From: Alphaproteobacteria bacterium
Lineage (GTDB): Bacteria > Pseudomonadota > Alphaproteobacteria > M2410
Reading direction: 5' to 3'
Assembly: GCA_006226415.1 (NCBI GenBank)
Contig: SBGZ01000085.1
Span: 29,348 to 93,347, forward strand
Length of the DNA: 64,000 bases
Part shown: positions 10,929 to 20,691 of the stretch, piece after piece
Numbering within the stretch: the stretch's first letter is position 1
How the letters are laid out: each line of letters starts with the position of its first letter
Position numbers and translations under genes: made by a program
The notes under the pieces: generated by a model
What the model saw: the letters and a program-made list of their open reading frames with translations, nothing else
What the model was told of the DNA's origin: nothing
Databases searched by the model: none

Positions 10929-11710
10929 CCCAGATGCGCCTTTAAGAACTCTGTCGTACGCGTCCAGGCGAGCGCCGCATCTTCCTCGTCGTACCGCGCC
11001 GTGGTCGGATTGGCGAAGGCATGATCGGCATTGTAGCTGTAGATTTCAGCCGCCTTGCCCGCCTCTGCCAGAGCCGCCTGAAAGCCGCTCACCATCTCTT
11101 CATTGATGTAAGTATCTCTCGACCCAAAGTGCCCCAGCACGGGTCCTTTAAGCGCAGAAAGCTCCTCAGCGCTCTTGGCCACATTGCCGTAGTAGATCAC
11201 GGTGGCATCCACTGGGGTCGCCAGACTGGCGCCCAGCGACCACCCGCCGCCAAAACACCAGCCGCACGTGCCGATTTTGCCGGTCGAGCTTTCCTGCGTC
11301 TTCAGCCAATCGGCCCAGCCAACCAAAGTTTCCGTGGCCTCCTCGGGCTTAACCTGCCCCATGGTGTAGCCGGCATCCGCGGATGTCGTGGCCACCACGC
11401 CGTTGTAGAGGTCACAGGCAAGCGTCAGATAGCCCAGCTTCGCAAACGCGGCCGCCATGGTCTTGATCTGATCATTGAGCCCCCACCACTCATGAATGAT
11501 GAGCATCGTCGCCACCGGATGGGCCTGTGGCCGTGCCAGGGCGCCTTTGACCACCCTTCCGGAGCCGAGCTCCAGGCTAACCTCGTCAAGGGTCGCCGCC
11601 ACGTCTTGCGCCAGCGACGGGGAGCCCAAAAGTGTCGCAAGCGGCAAGGATGCCAAACCTTGAGAAACCTGCCGACGCGTGGGCGAAAGAGTTGAAACTA
11701 TCCTGTCCAT
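10925..11710 (-). CDS. Dienelactone hydrolase family protein, probable Tat/Sec-exported
   Basis: [11 protein letters not shown] nucleophile (Cys) motif, [15 protein letters not shown]-terminus [26 protein letters not shown]. Confidence 0.88.
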   Translation of the reverse strand: MDRIVSTLSPTRRQVSQGLASLPLATLLGSPSLAQDVAATLDEVSLELGSGRVVKGALARPQAHPVATMLIIHEWWGLNDQIKTMAAAFAKLGYLTLACDLYNGVVATTSADAGYTMGQVKPEEATETLVGWADWLKTQESSTGKIGTCGWCFGGGWSLGASLATPVDATVIYYGNVAKSAEELSALKGPVLGHFGSRDTYINEEMVSGFQAALAEAGKAAEIYSYNADHAFANPTTARYDEEDAALAWTRTTEFLKAHLG

Positions 11711-11784
11711 GAGAATTGCGCCTCCAATGATATCTTGCCAATGCCCTCAAACTAACACAGTTTGGCTCTCAAATGCGGGTTTAG

Positions 11785-12843
11785 GTGCAAGAGAGGAGTA
11801 AACTCATGGCGAACAGGAAGCCGTCATTCGCAGCCATTTTTACCGCGCTGACAGCGCTCCTTTTGGCGGGTCCAGCCGGCGCGGCGGAACCACCCTCGCC
11901 ATTTGCTATTTCATCTTCGTCCACACCCGTCCCCATGACCAGCGAAGACCCGGACGAAAACCGCATCGGCGCGCTGATCTATCAGGGCGGCGTGGAGATC
12001 CAATCCCCCAACGACAATTTTGGCGGCCTGTCGGGCCTACTGGTGTCGCCGGATTTGACACGGTTTTTGGCCGTTACCGATAAAGGTGCCTGGGTAAGCG
12101 GTCAGATCGTCATCGAGCGCGGCAAACTGAAAGCGGTGCGGAATTTGGAGCTTGCCAGCATATTGGACAAAGATGGCGAACCCCTGCTCGGCAAAAAGAA
12201 GAAGGGAGACGCCGAATCCCTGACCGGCAATTGGCCGGAAGGAGCGCCCGCCCCCTCCAAGGTCTTTGTCTCCTTTGAACAAAATCACCGGATAGAAGAA
12301 TATAATTTCGGCGAAGCGGGATTTAAGGCCCGACCAAAGCCGCGGCCGCTGCCCAAGAAAGTCAGCAAGGCCAGTCACAACTCCGGCCTGGAATCGGTTG
12401 AATGGGATGGGACAGAGGACGAAAACCTGCTCGCCTTTGTCGAAGAACCGTTTAAAGACAAGGACACGATTGCTGGGTGGTTTATTGGAAAAACCGATGC
12501 CTTCTCTTTAAAACTGATCCCGCATGGATCCTACAAGATGACGGATCTTGGACGTTTGCCAAACGGGGATTACCTGACATTGGAGCGGCGGTTTTCACCG
12601 CTGGGCGGCGTCGGCGCGGAAATACGCCGCTTGCCAGCCTCCTCAATCACAAAAGACGCCCGTTTGGACGGAGAGGTTCTGGCCCAACTCGCCCCGCCCC
12701 TTACTGTGGACAATATGGAAGGCATGTCTGTTCGTCTGGATCAAGAAGGACGTACACTGATCTTCATCGTGTCAGATGACAACTTCAACCCGCTCCAAAG
12801 AACCATCCTTCTGATGTATGAACTAAAGTCCGATACGCCTTAA
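11785..12843 (+). CDS. Esterase-like phytase family protein (secreted)
   Basis: Signal peptide; GGLSGLLVSPDLTRFLAVTDKGAWVSG and LESVEWDG pattern of PF13449-like proteins. Confidence 0.75.
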   Translation: MQERSKLMANRKPSFAAIFTALTALLLAGPAGAAEPPSPFAISSSSTPVPMTSEDPDENRIGALIYQGGVEIQSPNDNFGGLSGLLVSPDLTRFLAVTDKGAWVSGQIVIERGKLKAVRNLELASILDKDGEPLLGKKKKGDAESLTGNWPEGAPAPSKVFVSFEQNHRIEEYNFGEAGFKARPKPRPLPKKVSKASHNSGLESVEWDGTEDENLLAFVEEPFKDKDTIAGWFIGKTDAFSLKLIPHGSYKMTDLGRLPNGDYLTLERRFSPLGGVGAEIRRLPASSITKDARLDGEVLAQLAPPLTVDNMEGMSVRLDQEGRTLIFIVSDDNFNPLQRTILLMYELKSDTP

Positions 12844-13529
12844 GCGCCCCCATAACCGGGCAACGGCTTCACGGAACGGCGCATCAGTTGATAGGGTACC
12901 AACAACAAGATCGCCTCAACTGATTTGATCACAAAATCCATGGCTAAGGTTGGCATCCATTCTCGGCCCAACCCCCAATTGGCCACCACGTGGAAAATGA
13001 CCACATAAAAGACGCTCGCCCAGATCACAGAGATCAAGGGTGCGCCCCACCAGGTGCGCCCGCGTGTTTTGTCAAACACAGATACCAACATAACCTGCGC
13101 AACACCGAAAGCGCCAAGAAAGGCCACAGACGTTTGCATCGGCGGGAACGGATTATCGTTTTGCCAGCTGCCAAACTGCGCCATAAAGAAAAGCGTGAAG
13201 GCCCCGAGCAGCACCCAGGTCGCCGCCACCTGTGTATAGGCATAAAGGGCGCCATATTTGCGATTGGTCATATTGATGACGAAGAAGCTGAGCGGCAGCA
13301 TCAAATGACCCACTGTGAGCCATGCACTGGGGTTCCAGGCCGCCAATTGCGGCGGAAAGATATCCAGAAAAACAACCGCGTCCCGGGTCATCAAAAAAGT
13401 CAAAATCAGTGTCACAAAAAGAACGGACACCGGCAAAATGAGCCGCAACACGCCGCGGACAATCCACCAGATCCGCTTGGCCAGTTCTTCCCTTGGGGCC
13501 TCAAAGGGCTGCGCAATAACCGAATGCAT
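12840..13529 (-). CDS. VUT-like (queuosine-precursor-transporter-like) membrane protein
   Basis: 229 aa from ATG at 13529; multiple TM; TNRKYG, GRTWWGAPLISVIWASVFYVVIFH, DFVIKSVEAILLLVPYQLM resemble the VUT/YhhQ family. Confidence 0.5.
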   Translation of the reverse strand: MHSVIAQPFEAPREELAKRIWWIVRGVLRLILPVSVLFVTLILTFLMTRDAVVFLDIFPPQLAAWNPSAWLTVGHLMLPLSFFVINMTNRKYGALYAYTQVAATWVLLGAFTLFFMAQFGSWQNDNPFPPMQTSVAFLGAFGVAQVMLVSVFDKTRGRTWWGAPLISVIWASVFYVVIFHVVANWGLGREWMPTLAMDFVIKSVEAILLLVPYQLMRRSVKPLPGYGGA

Positions 13530-13730
13530 GTCTTTACTCTCCCAACTCGACGCATGGCTTAAACTCGCGCCACATCCCTGCAGATGTTGTGCCAACCCCT
13601 GATGGACCAAAGTAAGACAAGATCGGGCCTGATTAACCTTAGGACCAGGGTTCTGGAGCAAGGCAGTATAGATCAATCCTGAGACAGGGTTAATGGCCAG
13701 GCGTGCCTTTTGCCATAACCAAAACAACAA

Positions 13731-13760
13731 ACGCGCCTTCCTTTTCAGAAAGACGCGCGT
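13731..13760 (-). terminator. Putative terminator of rpmB
   Basis: ACGCGC...GCGCGT inverted repeat followed on minus strand by T-rich TTGTTGTTTT. Confidence 0.45.
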
Positions 13761-13787
13761 CGCAATTTAAAGCCGAGTGGCGATTGG

Positions 13788-14093
13788 TTAGCTGGCTGCC
13801 TGAGCAGTGGCTGCCTGAGCGGCCTTGGCAATCTGCCGCTTCACACGGCGTGCCTTCAAGGAGAGCTGCTCGTCACGCGCTTTCAGCATGAAGGCATCAA
13901 GGCCCCCTTTGTGATCCACGGAACGAAGTGCCGCCGCGCTCACCTTGAACTTGAACTCGCGACCCAGCGAATCGCTGATCAAAGTCACGTTGCACAGGTT
14001 CGGCCGGAAGGTCCGGCGCGTCCGGTTTTTGGCGTGGCTTACATTGTTGCCAGTTATGACGCCTTTTCCTGTCAGGTCACACCGCCGAGCCAT
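13788..14093 (-). CDS. rpmB: 50S ribosomal protein L28
   Basis: [33 protein letters not shown]; start corrected to 14093 from longer ORF. Confidence 0.97.
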   Translation of the reverse strand: MARRCDLTGKGVITGNNVSHAKNRTRRTFRPNLCNVTLISDSLGREFKFKVSAAALRSVDHKGGLDAFMLKARDEQLSLKARRVKRQIAKAAQAATAQAAS

Positions 14094-14180
14094 CTCTCTA
14101 TCCTCACAAAATCTTTCAATTATCAGGGAACCCGTAAGAAAACGTGTTCCGGGCCTTTTTGGGCCTAAAATGAGCGCGCA

Positions 14181-14209
14181 GCTATAAGGCCGCGCGCCCA
14201 AAAGGTCAA
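14181..14209 (-). promoter_or_regulatory. Putative sigma70-type promoter of rpmB
   Basis: Minus strand TTGACC-N17-TATAGC upstream of rpmB. Confidence 0.6.
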
Positions 14210-14389
14210 GCGTTCCCAGGCAAAATCCGTGAAAATATGCACCAAGCCTGCACCGGGGGGTATCTGCGAGGGAGCCACCTGCCCAATTCCTCAAGGATTT
14301 CGCCATATTTCGATCACACTAGCCCTGGAAGACTAAGCCGTGATATTGGTGACCTCTTGAAACGGGGTTGGTGGAGTAAAGGGCCAAAT

Positions 14390-15373
14390 ATGTACAGATT
14401 ATTGGCAAAATTTGTGGGGATTTCTGCGGCGCTCATGATGTTGATGAGCCTGCCGGCCTCAGCAAAGACCAAAGATGAAAAGCTGGCGGAGGCCGCCAAG
14501 GCAGCCGAATTGGCCGGGGAAATGACAGCGCTCCTCTATGAGCCCGCCTTTCCAAGAGGCGAGGACCCCGACACCACCTTTGACATCGAATATGTGGTCT
14601 ATTGGGGAGGCTTCCACCTCGCAACCCTCGAATTCATAGGCTCTGTGCGCGGGAACGAGTACCAGATTCGCACCCTTATTGAGACCGAAGGGGTAGCCGA
14701 CGCCCTCTTGAAATCCAAAGCCGACATCGGCTCAAAGGGGGATCTGGAAGGAAGCCTGGTGCGCCCAGTCCTCTTCAACTCGGACATCACCGATTCCAAC
14801 CGGCGCCAGCTGGTCTCTTTGACCTACAACGACAATGTGCCCGGCGAAGTCCTGTCTTTCCCGGAATATAATCTGGACCGCTTCCCCGTGGATGCGGAGC
14901 TTAAACCCGATACCGTCGACCCCATTAGCGCCATCATGTTCATCCTGGCTGGATCAGCTGTTACGCCAGACAATCCCTGCGGCGGCAAAATTCCGATTTT
15001 TGATGGCCGCCGCCGCTTTGACATGTCTCTGGAATATATCAAGCGCGATACGGTTTCGACAGGCCGCAAGGGCGCCTACAAGGGCGAGGCGCTCAAGTGC
15101 TGGGTCGGCTACAAGAAGATCGCTGGCTTTAAACCCGCCAAAACAGCCCACCAGGCCCGCAAGGAAGCCGCGGCCAAGAGCAACTGGCCAGATGTCTACA
15201 TGTGGCTTGCCCCCCATGACAGCTCGCTCCTGGTGCCTGTCCGCATCCAGGCGGAGAACAATCTGGGCGCCTTTATCGCTCGGGCCGTTAAAATGGACAT
15301 TACCACCCGCACAGAACTGGCGGGCGGCTCCGGGGCACCCTTTGCCCCCATGCCCGAGGCCGATGTTCGATAA
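14390..15373 (+). CDS. DUF3108 domain-containing secreted protein
   Basis: Signal peptide MYRLLAKFVGISAALMMLMSLPASA; EYVVYWGGFHLATLEFIG...NSDITDSNRRQLVSLTYND...CGGKIPIFDGRRRFDM. Confidence 0.75.
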   Translation: MYRLLAKFVGISAALMMLMSLPASAKTKDEKLAEAAKAAELAGEMTALLYEPAFPRGEDPDTTFDIEYVVYWGGFHLATLEFIGSVRGNEYQIRTLIETEGVADALLKSKADIGSKGDLEGSLVRPVLFNSDITDSNRRQLVSLTYNDNVPGEVLSFPEYNLDRFPVDAELKPDTVDPISAIMFILAGSAVTPDNPCGGKIPIFDGRRRFDMSLEYIKRDTVSTGRKGAYKGEALKCWVGYKKIAGFKPAKTAHQARKEAAAKSNWPDVYMWLAPHDSSLLVPVRIQAENNLGAFIARAVKMDITTRTELAGGSGAPFAPMPEADVR

Positions 15374-15641
15374 TCCGGCCTCAAAGCCCGGTTATGTCAT
15401 CAGCCTATGCGCCTGACACATGGGCACTTGCGGCCCGTGCGGACCAAGCCACCACATTTTGTGCGTGAACAAAGCGGAAAAATGCGCATTTTAGTGATTC
15501 GTTCCCGGTTCAGTCCATTTCTGTTCCGAAGTGTTAACTGGTCGTATACGCTCGAGCTATGATAGGCAGACTAATGCCTCAATTTCCTGTCGGGCCGACG
15601 GCCTGTATTCGACAAAAACCCTCTGAAAACTGCCGCTTTTA

Positions 15642-18440
15642 ATGTCCAATCCCCGCCTCCGCAGCCAGCGTCCGGACAAGGACCAGACCAGCCGTCTGAC
15701 CGCCGTCCTCGGACCCACCAATACCGGCAAGACCCATCTGGCGGTTGAGCGCATGATGGGCCATGCCTCCGGCATGATCGGTCTGCCCCTGAGGCTGCTG
15801 GCCCGTGAGATCTATGATCGGATCAAAAAGGAAAAGGGTGCGCGCGAAGTCGCCCTCATCACCGGCGAAGAAAAGATCCTGCCCGCAAATGCCCGCTATT
15901 TTGTCTGCACCGTGGAGGCCATGCCGCTGGAGCGTCAGGTGAGCTTTCTCGCCATCGACGAAATTCAGCTCTGCGCCGATCCCGAACGCGGCCATGTTTT
16001 CACAGATCGGCTTTTGCATGCCCGCGGTGAATTTGAAACCATGTTTTTGGGATCAGAAACCATGCGTCCGCGCTTAAACGCGCTTTTCGACGACATTGCG
16101 TTTCTCGAACGTCCCCGTTTTTCGCACCTGACCTATGCCGGATCCAAAAAGATTTCGCGGCTGCCCAGACGCTCAGCCGTCGTCGGGTTTTCAACCGACA
16201 ATGTCTATTCCATCGCCGAACTCATTCGCCGCCAGCGCGGCGGGGCAGCGGTCGTCATGGGCGCCCTGTCACCGCGCACCCGCAACGCTCAGGTCGAACT
16301 CTATCAATCCGGCGAAGTTGACTTCATGGTCGCCACCGATGCAATCGGCATGGGGCTCAACATGGACGTGGATCACGTCGCCCTGGCCGGTCTTGAGAAA
16401 TTTGACGGCCGCGTTTTTAGGTCTCTTCGGGCCTCTGAGCTGGCCCAGATTGCTGGCCGCGCAGGGCGCTATCTGCGCGACGGCACCTTTGGCACCACCG
16501 GCGACGCGCCGCTTCTGGATGACGAGATCATCGACAAGATTGAAAATCATATGTTTGAGCCGGTGCGCGCCCTCCAGTGGCGCAACCGGGTGCTTAATTT
16601 CGCGACCATTGAAAGCCTCATCCAGAGCCTCGAGACAGCGCCAACGCTCAAAGGGCTGACCCGCGCCCGCGACGCCGATGACTTGAAGGCCCTGCGCAGT
16701 CTCTCGCTCAATCCCGATATTCGCGGCCAGGCCGGGGGGCCAGCTGCCATCCGCACCCTCTGGGACGTTTGTCAGGTGCCCGATTTTCGCAAGACCATGC
16801 ACGACGAGCACTCCCGCCTGCTCGGCCAGATATTCACCCACCTCATGGGCCACCACGGGGTGATCGATGAAGACTGGATCGCCGCCCAAATTGACCGTCT
16901 GGACAAAACCGAGGGCGACATTGACACCCTCTCAACCCGTATTGCCCATGTGCGTACCTGGACCTTCGTCTCAAATCGGCGCGGATGGCTGGGTGATGCT
17001 ATATATTGGCAGGAGCGCACGCGTGCGATAGAAGACAAGCTCTCAGACGCGCTTCACGAACGTTTGACCCAAAGATTTATTGACCGCCGCACCTCTATTT
17101 TGATGCGGCGCCTAAAAGATGAGGACATTTTGACAACTGAGATTTCAGCAAACGGCGACGTCACCGTGGAAGGGGAATATGTGGGCCGCCTGGCAGGGTT
17201 CCGCTTCCAGATGGACCCCCGTGTCACCTCATCAAGTGCCCTTGAGGGAAAGGCGCTGAGAGCCGCAGCCACCAAGGCACTGGAGCCAGAAATCAACCTG
17301 CGGGCAATGCGCCTGGCAAGCGCCGAAGATGGTGCCATTGAGCTTAAGAACGATGGAACACTCTGGTGGGAAGAAGCCCAGATTGCCCGCCTGACCGCCG
17401 GCAATGACGCCACCCGCCCGACCGTGGAGCTGATCAGCGACGCCCTTATGCCCGCCGCAACCCGCAGCCAACTCACTGATCGTCTGTCGGCCTGGCTAAA
17501 GGTTCACACCGAAACGATCCTCTCCGCGCTCTTTGACCTTGAAACCGCGGTCAATGCACGCCCGGAAGGCGAGGCGCCGCTCTCAGGCCTGGCACGCGGC
17601 ATTGGCTTTCAGCTTTTTGAAGGATTGGGGTTTTTGAACCGCGCCAATGTTCAAGAGGATATTCGCGCCCTGGATCAAACCGCGCGCAGTCAATTGCGCA
17701 AACTCGGTGTCCGGTTTGGTGAGTTTTCAGTTTTCATGCCGGCCCTGCTTAAACCGGCTCCCGCCAAATTGCTGGTGGTCTTGCAGCATGTTTTCGCCGG
17801 CAAACAGGAAGATGGCCATTTTTGCGAGCCCATGCCCGCCGGCCTCACCTCACAGCCCGCAGAAGCTACAAAGCCCCACAGCTATTACAATGCTGCCGGC
17901 TTTCGCCGATGCGGCAAGCGTGCGGTACGCATTGACATGCTGGAACGCCTCGCGCTTTTGATCCGTGAGCAAAAGGATGCGCAAAGCAGCGCCTGGAAAA
18001 AAGCCGAAGGAACCAACAAGCCTTTCTTCACTTTTCCTTACTTCCAGGACAAAGTCCGCCCTTATTGGCCGCGCGGCGCATTTGAGATAACTCCAGATAT
18101 GATGTCCCTGGTGGGATGCTCGGGCGAAGAGTTCGAGGAAATTCTGCGCGCCCTCAAATACCGTCCCATGACCCTAAGGGTCAAAGATGGCGAAGATCTG
18201 AAGCTGTGGCGTCTCCCACCGCCCACGGCGCCGGGCCGCAAAGCCCCCCACGGGGAAAAGCGTACGCCCAAGGGCAAAAGCGGCGCACAGGACCGCAAGG
18301 CTGATAAACCCAAGCGCCAAAGCAAGGGGCCAAAGTCAAATACGCGTCCTCAAAAGCACACAGCGCAGCCGCGCAAAAAACCACCACAAAAAGTGGACCC
18401 GGATTCGCCCTTCGCGGTTCTTCAAAACCTTAAAAAGTAA
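15642..18440 (+). CDS. SUV3/MgpS-like ATP-dependent RNA helicase
   Basis: AVLGPTNTGKTHLAVERM Walker A, FLAIDEIQLCADPERGHVFTDRLLHARG, ATDAIGMGLNM, QIAGRAGR; basic K/P-rich C-terminal tail. Confidence 0.92.
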   Translation: MSNPRLRSQRPDKDQTSRLTAVLGPTNTGKTHLAVERMMGHASGMIGLPLRLLAREIYDRIKKEKGAREVALITGEEKILPANARYFVCTVEAMPLERQVSFLAIDEIQLCADPERGHVFTDRLLHARGEFETMFLGSETMRPRLNALFDDIAFLERPRFSHLTYAGSKKISRLPRRSAVVGFSTDNVYSIAELIRRQRGGAAVVMGALSPRTRNAQVELYQSGEVDFMVATDAIGMGLNMDVDHVALAGLEKFDGRVFRSLRASELAQIAGRAGRYLRDGTFGTTGDAPLLDDEIIDKIENHMFEPVRALQWRNRVLNFATIESLIQSLETAPTLKGLTRARDADDLKALRSLSLNPDIRGQAGGPAAIRTLWDVCQVPDFRKTMHDEHSRLLGQIFTHLMGHHGVIDEDWIAAQIDRLDKTEGDIDTLSTRIAHVRTWTFVSNRRGWLGDAIYWQERTRAIEDKLSDALHERLTQRFIDRRTSILMRRLKDEDILTTEISANGDVTVEGEYVGRLAGFRFQMDPRVTSSSALEGKALRAAATKALEPEINLRAMRLASAEDGAIELKNDGTLWWEEAQIARLTAGNDATRPTVELISDALMPAATRSQLTDRLSAWLKVHTETILSALFDLETAVNARPEGEAPLSGLARGIGFQLFEGLGFLNRANVQEDIRALDQTARSQLRKLGVRFGEFSVFMPALLKPAPAKLLVVLQHVFAGKQEDGHFCEPMPAGLTSQPAEATKPHSYYNAAGFRRCGKRAVRIDMLERLALLIREQKDAQSSAWKKAEGTNKPFFTFPYFQDKVRPYWPRGAFEITPDMMSLVGCSGEEFEEILRALKYRPMTLRVKDGEDLKLWRLPPPTAPGRKAPHGEKRTPKGKSGAQDRKADKPKRQSKGPKSNTRPQKHTAQPRKKPPQKVDPDSPFAVLQNLKK

Positions 18441-18850
18441 TGCCCGTCCAGGATACCCCTCTCGAGCAGCGCATCGACAAATGGCTTTGGTACGTGCGCC
18501 TTTTCAAGAGCCGTTCCCTGGCGGCAAAATTTGTCGAGACCGGAAAGCTGAGGCTATCGCGGGGGCCACGCCGGGATAAACTCTCTAAGCCAAGTCAGAC
18601 AATTATCGTCGGCGACATCCTCACCTTTACCCTGCACGAAAGGGTTCGAGTGATCGAGGTCATCTCGACCGGACAGCGCCGCGGCCCCGCCAGTGAAGCA
18701 CAAACGCTCTACAAAGATCTCTCGCCGCCCCCGCCGCCGAAAGACCCGCAGACAAATTCCAAAACACCATCGCGCGCACCTGGTGAGGGCAGACCTACAA
18801 AGAAAGATCGCCGCGCCCTTGACCGCCTGAAACATTCGGGCGAAGGATAG
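18440..18850 (+). CDS. S4 domain RNA-binding protein (Hsp15-like)
   Basis: RIDKWLWYVRLFKSRSLAAKFVETGKLRL; TAATG stop-start overlap with helicase. Confidence 0.9.
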   Translation: MPVQDTPLEQRIDKWLWYVRLFKSRSLAAKFVETGKLRLSRGPRRDKLSKPSQTIIVGDILTFTLHERVRVIEVISTGQRRGPASEAQTLYKDLSPPPPPKDPQTNSKTPSRAPGEGRPTKKDRRALDRLKHSGEG

Positions 18851-18882
18851 GTTTCAGATTTTACCTCAAGTGAGCTTTTACG

Positions 18883-19347
18883 ATGTTTAACAAGCTTCTC
18901 GCACTCTTCGGCGCCAGCAACGAAACGGCAGCAGAAGGGACAAAGAACCACCCCCATCATTTGGCCGTGGCCTCATTGCTGATTGAAGCCGCCAGCTTGG
19001 ATGGTTCGATAGCGGAAGACGAAATGGCGACGATCTCGCGCCTGCTTTCCGAAAAGTTTGAATTTGACGTCGCCGCGACCGAGGACCTGATGCGCCAGGC
19101 GGCCGACAACCACGCCGATGCTGTTGAGATCTTCAGCTTCACGCGCACCATCAAGGACAAGTTTGATGCAGACGAACGCATCGAAATGATCGAAATGCTG
19201 TGGGAGGTCGTTTATGCCGACGAGGTGCTCCACGACTATGAGGCCAACCTCTTGCGGCGCGTTGGCGGCCTCCTTCATGTGCCCGACCGACAGGTCGGCG
19301 AAGCAAAAAAACGTGTTCGGGCAAGACTTGGTATTGACGCACGGTGA
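18883..19347 (+). CDS. TerB-like family protein
   Basis: LAVASLLIEAASLDGSIAEDEMATISRLLSEKF...EMLWEVVYADEVLHDYEANLLRRVGGLLHV. Confidence 0.88.
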   Translation: MFNKLLALFGASNETAAEGTKNHPHHLAVASLLIEAASLDGSIAEDEMATISRLLSEKFEFDVAATEDLMRQAADNHADAVEIFSFTRTIKDKFDADERIEMIEMLWEVVYADEVLHDYEANLLRRVGGLLHVPDRQVGEAKKRVRARLGIDAR

Positions 19348-19419
19348 TGCCCGAGCATTATACCTCATGAGTCAAACGATAAGGGGCCCCGCAAGGCCCC
19401 AAATAACTGGGAGTACCAG

Positions 19420-19758
19420 ATGACCTATGTTGTTGTAGACGCATGCATTAAATGCAAGTTCATGGACTGTGTAGAGGTTTGTCCGGTGGACTGCTTCTAT
19501 GAAGGCGAAAACATGCTCGTCATCCATCCGGATGAATGCATCGATTGCGGCGTCTGCGAACCGGAATGCCCCGTTGAAGCGATCCGCCCTGATACCGAAG
19601 ATAACCTGGAGAACTGGCTGGAAATCAACCAGAAGTATTCTTTGGAGTGGCCCAATATTACCGTGAAGGGTGAGCCACCCGCAGATAACAAGGATTTCGA
19701 AGAAGAAACCGGCAAATTCGAAAAATACTTCAGCCCCAATCCGGGCGCCGGCAGCTAA
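19420..19758 (+). CDS. fdxA: Ferredoxin FdxA (7Fe-4S type)
   Basis: [55 protein letters not shown]. Confidence 0.96.
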   Translation: MTYVVVDACIKCKFMDCVEVCPVDCFYEGENMLVIHPDECIDCGVCEPECPVEAIRPDTEDNLENWLEINQKYSLEWPNITVKGEPPADNKDFEEETGKFEKYFSPNPGAGS

Positions 19759-19834
19759 TCTTATTGCAGAGCAACATTGGAATTGTTGCAATTTTGTGCT
19801 ATGGTTAGCTCAACCTGTTAGGGCAAATATAAGG

Positions 19835-19872
19835 GACGCCGCGGCAAGCAAATCGCTTGCGGCGTCTTTTTT
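19835..19872 (+). terminator. Rho-independent terminator downstream of fdxA
   Basis: GACGCCGCGGCAAGC-AAATC-GCTTGCGGCGTC followed by TTTTTT. Confidence 0.75.
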
Positions 19873-19892
19873 AGCGGATTATCCGCTAAAAA
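19868..19892. repeat. 25-bp perfect inverted repeat overlapping the terminator T-tract
   Basis: TTTTTAGCGGAT-T-ATCCGCTAAAAA (12-1-12). Confidence 0.85.
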
Positions 19893-20070
19893 CCCCCGAA
19901 ATTTGCCGGTCGCCCATGACCAGAGACCCGAAAAAGAGGGACCTGGGCGCAATGTGGCACCGGAATTGGCAGCCCTGCCCTAACGTTTGACAGAGTAAGA
20001 CGCTTTTAAAACCGGCCCAGGAGGGCGGGCGAAGCGTTTTAGCGCTTGAGAATGAGGAAGATAGCCAAAT

Positions 20071-20625
20071 ATGACTAAAAAAGCCGCCGCCAAGAAAAAG
20101 CTCGATTTCAAAAACAACGACTACGTGGTTTACCCCGCCCACGGTGTTGGCCAGATCGTTGAAGTCGAAGAGCAAGAAGTTGCGGGCATGAAAATCGAAC
20201 TCTTTGTCATCAATTTTGAAAAAGAGAAGATGACCCTGCGGGTTCCCACCGCCAAAGCCAAAAACATCGGCATGCGCGCCCTGTCTTCCAAAGACACGGT
20301 CTCAAGTGCGCTGACGACGCTTAAAGGCAAGGCACGCATCAAGCGCACCATGTGGAGCCGCCGCGCACAGGAATATGAAGCCAAGATCAATTCTGGCGAT
20401 CTGATTTCCATCGCCGAGGTTGTGCGTGACCTTTACCGGGGAACCGGTCAGCCCGAACAGAGCTATTCCGAGCGTCAACTTTATGAAGCTGCGCTGGACC
20501 GCATGGCCCGCGAAGTCGCCGCCGTTGAAAAGGTCGGCGAAGACGCAGCCATCAAAAAGGTCGAAACCGCCCTGTTTAAGCCCTCCGCCAATGATGACGC
20601 GGTGCCCGCAGTGGCAACTGCTTAA
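20071..20625 (+). CDS. carD: CarD family transcriptional regulator
   Basis: FKNNDYVVYPAHGVGQIVEVEEQEVAGMKIELFVINFEKEKMTLRVPTAKA. Confidence 0.94.
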   Translation: MTKKAAAKKKLDFKNNDYVVYPAHGVGQIVEVEEQEVAGMKIELFVINFEKEKMTLRVPTAKAKNIGMRALSSKDTVSSALTTLKGKARIKRTMWSRRAQEYEAKINSGDLISIAEVVRDLYRGTGQPEQSYSERQLYEAALDRMAREVAAVEKVGEDAAIKKVETALFKPSANDDAVPAVATA

Positions 20626-20649
20626 ATATTTGCAGGCAATCAATTCAGC

Positions 20650-20679
20650 AAAAAGGCCTCTCGCACGAGAGGCCTTTTT
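20650..20679. terminator. Bidirectional terminator between carD and the M48 peptidase gene
   Basis: Perfect AAAAAGGCCTCTCG-CA-CGAGAGGCCTTTTT between convergent genes. Confidence 0.9.
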
Positions 20680-20691
20680 CATGTCTGAGGG

